The position numbers and the translations under genes were made by a program. Below are positions 60,881 to 64,000 of a stretch of DNA of 64,000 nucleotides, in pieces. The notes below the pieces were generated by a model. That model made no database searches. It was given only the letters and a program-made list of their open reading frames with translations, and was not told where the DNA came from. Location of the stretch: the NCBI GenBank assembly GCA_020624805.1, contig JAHKVW010000006.1, positions 47,661-111,660 on the forward strand, given 5' to 3'. How positions within the stretch are numbered: the first letter of the stretch is position 1; every line of letters begins with the position of its first letter. Source of the DNA: a bacterium. GTDB lineage: Bacteria > Bacillota > Clostridia > Oscillospirales > Acutalibacteraceae.

Positions 60881-63226
60881 ATGAAGATTCTTTTTATCCT
60901 CGCGCTGATCGCTTTAGCGGTATTTGCCGTGTCGAGCATCATCAAGGAGCGCAAGTATACCAAGATCATCCGTCTGGTATCCTGCTCTCTGGCGGTGGTA
61001 CTCTCGTTGATATCCGCGATCGCCGCGCCGTATCTGCGCTCACTCGGGATCGGAGTCGCCGTGCTGACAGCGGCGAGCTTCGGACTTTCGATCTTTGCAC
61101 AGCAGTTCAAGACCGACTCCATCAAATCCTTTGTGAAGTACACCGCCAACGCGATATTGGTGATCCTGCTGCTCGAAGCGGTCTGCTTCAACTTCAACAG
61201 CTATCACCTGTGGAAGGGCGGCTATGATGAAACGCCCCTCGATATGAGTACGGCGACGCTCACCAATGTCACGCAGAACGGCAACAGCTTTGTGACGAAC
61301 GGTGAGAGCGCGACCATCGAGTTCCCTAAGCTCGATCAAAAGATCGGTACCATCCAGCTCGAACTCAAGGGCACCTCCTACAAGACCGATTATTCCATCG
61401 ACTTTGCCGATGAGACCAACGCCTCTTATTATATGAGAAGTGGGTTGGTCAAGGGCTCGGTGTTCAATGATATCAAGCAGACAAAGTACGTTGTCTGTGA
61501 CTTTTCAGGCAAGGTCAGCAAGCTGAAAATCAACCTGACCGAGCTGAAAAACAATACCGTGACCATCAGCGGCATCACCCTCAACGCGGATTATCCGTCG
61601 CGTTTTTCCTATCTGCGATTCGCGCTGATCCTGCTGGGTGTGATGTTCGTGTGGGCGTTCAAGCGGAGCGTCAACTTCCGCAAGCCGCTGTCCGCTCAGT
61701 TCAAAACCGCCAAAGCCGTCACCGTGGTCATCGTGATCGTGATGGTGGCGATCTCACTGCTGTTATCCTCCGTCGGACTGAATCCCAAGAAGGATTTCAA
61801 TGATCCCACCGGCAACCAGATCACCAAGGAGCTGGTCGACGCGTTTGAATCGGGTCAGGTCGAATTGAAGGACAAGCCCGGTACCGATCTGCTGAATATG
61901 GAGAATCCCTATGACTGGTCGGCGCGTACCGAAAAAGGCGTCAACGCCAAATGGGATCATGTGCTCTATGACGGCAAGTATTATTCCTACTACGGCGTCG
62001 GACCCGTGATCCTGCTGTACCTGCCGTACCATTTGATCACCGGGCACTATCTGGCGAGTCTGCCGGGTGTGCTTTTGTTCAACACACTGGCGCTGATCTT
62101 CCTCGGCATGACGTTCTATCAGCTGATGAAACGGCTGTTCAAGGACATCCCGCTGTCGATGTTCACGGCGGCGCTGATCATGATCTATGCCTCCTGCGGC
62201 GTGTGGTACTGCACGGTAATGGCGAACTTCTATGAGATCGCCCAAAGCTCCGGATTCTGTTTCACCGTATTGGGCGCGTATTTCCTGGTGACGTCCAATG
62301 TGATCGGCAGTGACAAAGAACCGATCAAACCGCTTCGCGCGGCGCTGTCCTCGCTCTTCCTCGCGATCGCCGTGACCTGTCGTCCCACGACCGCCATCTG
62401 GTGCGTTGTCGCGGTGGCGTTCATCATCGCGGGCGTGATGAAGCTGCGCCGCACAAACGGAGAATTGTCATCGCGAGGCTCCAAGAGCCGTGGCGATCTC
62501 AACCGATCAAAAAAGTCGGCAATCATTATCTATCTTTGCGCGGCGCTGATCCCCTTTGTTGTGATCGGCGGTGCGCAGATGATCTATAACCACGCGCGCT
62601 TCGGCTCGTTCACGGATTTCGGTATCGCGTATTCGCTGACCATCAACGACTTCACCCACACCGAGTTCCACACCCAGCTTTCCGCGATCGGCTTCTTCGA
62701 TTACCTCTTTGCGCCGCCGTCCTTTACCGGCGAATTCCCCTATGTCCAGTCGACCTTGTCGACCCTCGGCGTAAACGGCTATTACTTTGAGGCGACCAAC
62801 AACGGCGCGGGGTTATTCTATCGCGCGCTCCCGATGTTCTTCCTCTTCGGCGCACCGTTCGCGCTCAAGTATGTCGATAAAGAAAAGCGCACCCGTACCG
62901 CGATCCTGTTCAGCGCCGTGGCATTCGTCGCGCCGTTCGTCATCATCGCGTCCATCTGGGAATCCGGCTACGGCACGCGCTATATGATGGACTTCGCGTG
63001 GGAGATGCTGACCTGCGCCTTCCTCGTGATGTTCCTCTTCTACCGCAACCTCAAGGGCAAGGATGCGAAGCGTATCTATGAGCATCTGCTGTTGATCGCG
63101 ATGTTCGCCTGCCTGTTCATCAATATGGGTCTGGTGTTCGCGTACTGGTACCCCGGCAGCTACGTCGCGGGACACGAGGCGATGTTCGAGCGCTTCGGCA
63201 GAATGTTCTCAATGTTCAACACATAA
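60881..63226 (+). CDS. Multi-TM GT-C-like glycosyltransferase/membrane protein
   Basis: About 14 hydrophobic segments; DGKYYSYYGVGPVILLYLPYHLITG; contains an in-frame family D repeat. Confidence 0.7.
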   Translation: MKILFILALIALAVFAVSSIIKERKYTKIIRLVSCSLAVVLSLISAIAAPYLRSLGIGVAVLTAASFGLSIFAQQFKTDSIKSFVKYTANAILVILLLEAVCFNFNSYHLWKGGYDETPLDMSTATLTNVTQNGNSFVTNGESATIEFPKLDQKIGTIQLELKGTSYKTDYSIDFADETNASYYMRSGLVKGSVFNDIKQTKYVVCDFSGKVSKLKINLTELKNNTVTISGITLNADYPSRFSYLRFALILLGVMFVWAFKRSVNFRKPLSAQFKTAKAVTVVIVIVMVAISLLLSSVGLNPKKDFNDPTGNQITKELVDAFESGQVELKDKPGTDLLNMENPYDWSARTEKGVNAKWDHVLYDGKYYSYYGVGPVILLYLPYHLITGHYLASLPGVLLFNTLALIFLGMTFYQLMKRLFKDIPLSMFTAALIMIYASCGVWYCTVMANFYEIAQSSGFCFTVLGAYFLVTSNVIGSDKEPIKPLRAALSSLFLAIAVTCRPTTAIWCVVAVAFIIAGVMKLRRTNGELSSRGSKSRGDLNRSKKSAIIIYLCAALIPFVVIGGAQMIYNHARFGSFTDFGIAYSLTINDFTHTEFHTQLSAIGFFDYLFAPPSFTGEFPYVQSTLSTLGVNGYYFEATNNGAGLFYRALPMFFLFGAPFALKYVDKEKRTRTAILFSAVAFVAPFVIIASIWESGYGTRYMMDFAWEMLTCAFLVMFLFYRNLKGKDAKRIYEHLLLIAMFACLFINMGLVFAYWYPGSYVAGHEAMFERFGRMFSMFNT
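62464..62508 (+). repeat. Family D element inside the 60881-63226 CDS
   Basis: attgtcatcgcgaggctccaagagccgtggcgatctcaaccgatc (45 nt = 15 codons). Confidence 0.85.
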
Positions 63227-63238
63227 GGCTCATCCATG

Positions 63239-63558
63239 TGTAGGGGAGGGGCTTGTTGCTCAGCCGCAGACGGCACCCCTCTGCCCGTGACACAAATGTC
63301 CGGGCACCTCCCCAACGGGGAGACCCCTCCCGAAACTTCTCCGTCATATCCCTTTTTTATGCGAAGCAGATGAAGCCTATTGTAGGGGAGGGTCTCGACC
63401 CTCCCGCACCATGTCCATCATATCCCTTTATCCTGCGGAGCAGATATATGTTTTCGATACCGAAAACACCCCGCCCGATTAATGGTTGAAAATCTCTTGT
63501 TCTTGTGTTATAGTAGTAAAAACAAATCGTGTAGGGGAGGGGCTTGCTCCTCCCGATA
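63239..63558. repeat. Cluster of three family E hairpin elements and a tandemly repeated spacer
   Basis: tgtaggggaggggcttgttgctc; tgtaggggagggtctcgaccctcccg; tgtaggggaggggcttgctcctcccg; ccgtcatatccctttt.atgcgaagcagat / ccatcatatccctttatcctgcggagcagat. Confidence 0.75.
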
Positions 63559-63601
63559 TCAATGGGTGTGGGCGCAGTCCACCCTGTTATGAAGGTGCAG
63601 A

Positions 63602-63901
63602 ATGAGTCAGAATCTAAACAACAATCAACCGCAAAAGGCGGCAGATACAAACAAACAGCCTGCTCAGCAGCTTACCCAAAAGCCCCGCCGCAACAAGGCC
63701 AAGGAGTGGCTGATCTCCCTTTTGATCACGCTGGTGGTGCTGGGGATCGTGGTCGCCCTGCAATACTGGTTCGCCAAAACCAGCGGACTGGGCATGAATT
63801 CGACCATCACATGGGTAGGCAACGCCATCGGCGGCGTCATCATGCTGTTCATCGTCCACCACTTTGTCAAAAAGCCCGACGACGACGGCTACCGTCCGTA
63901 A
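63602..63901 (+). CDS. Small membrane protein, unknown function
   Basis: Two hydrophobic segments (WLISLLITLVVLGIVVALQYWF; GVIMLFIVHHFV). Confidence 0.65.
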   Translation: MSQNLNNNQPQKAADTNKQPAQQLTQKPRRNKAKEWLISLLITLVVLGIVVALQYWFAKTSGLGMNSTITWVGNAIGGVIMLFIVHHFVKKPDDDGYRP

Positions 63902-64000
63902 GTGGCTCCCTTTGGGAAAGGAGATTCCCCTACTAGGGGAAATGTCCGCAACGCGGACAAAAGGGTCTGCTGCCTCCGCTAGGAGGGCTCAAACCGATAA

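Noticed and set aside
63239-63558. Possible CRISPR array (three similar GC-rich repeats)
   Set aside because: Repeats unevenly spaced, imperfect, no cas genes; fits family E interspersed hairpins

Overview
The window looks like a chromosomal segment from a GC-moderate anaerobic Firmicute, probably an Oscillospiraceae/Ruminococcus-like Clostridium relative. That placement is inferred from gene content: dockerin domains, malQ-glgP, VTC/DUF4956 and BspA-type LRRs. I saw no rRNA, tRNA, CRISPR array or prophage. Housekeeping loci include comM-like (partial), murA, walJ-like MBL, rlmH, rqcH/NFACT, trxB-trxA, citrate synthase, pyruvate kinase, mtnN, rsmE, cinA, malQ-glgP, an Rrf2 regulator, mnmA, cysK, and a complete rimP-nusA-ylxR-ylxQ-infB-rbfA-nrnA-truB cluster. 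Accessory content between about 24.5 and 40.3 kb includes a dockerin-tagged IdeS/Mac-like cysteine protease, two large FN3-type repeat proteins (one ending in a C39-like peptidase), a Big2/YARHG lipoprotein, an ECF sigma factor fused to a transmembrane helix and an extracytoplasmic domain, and an LRR-dockerin protein directly downstream of it. Items absent from the ORF track: (1) a 33-aa holin-like toxin ORF with a convergent antitoxin-RNA promoter and shared terminator (about 58.70-59.03 kb); (2) at least six families of short palindromic interspersed elements. These elements keep conserved flanks but swap in different self-complementary cores. They often fill the gap between one gene's stop codon and the next gene's RBS, nest inside each other, flank rsmE in inverted orientation, and in two places have become protein-coding; (3) a shared candidate Rrf2 operator at rrf2 and cysK, and a 19-bp-spacer MerR promoter. 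All family assignments come from reading sequence motifs; no database search was run.
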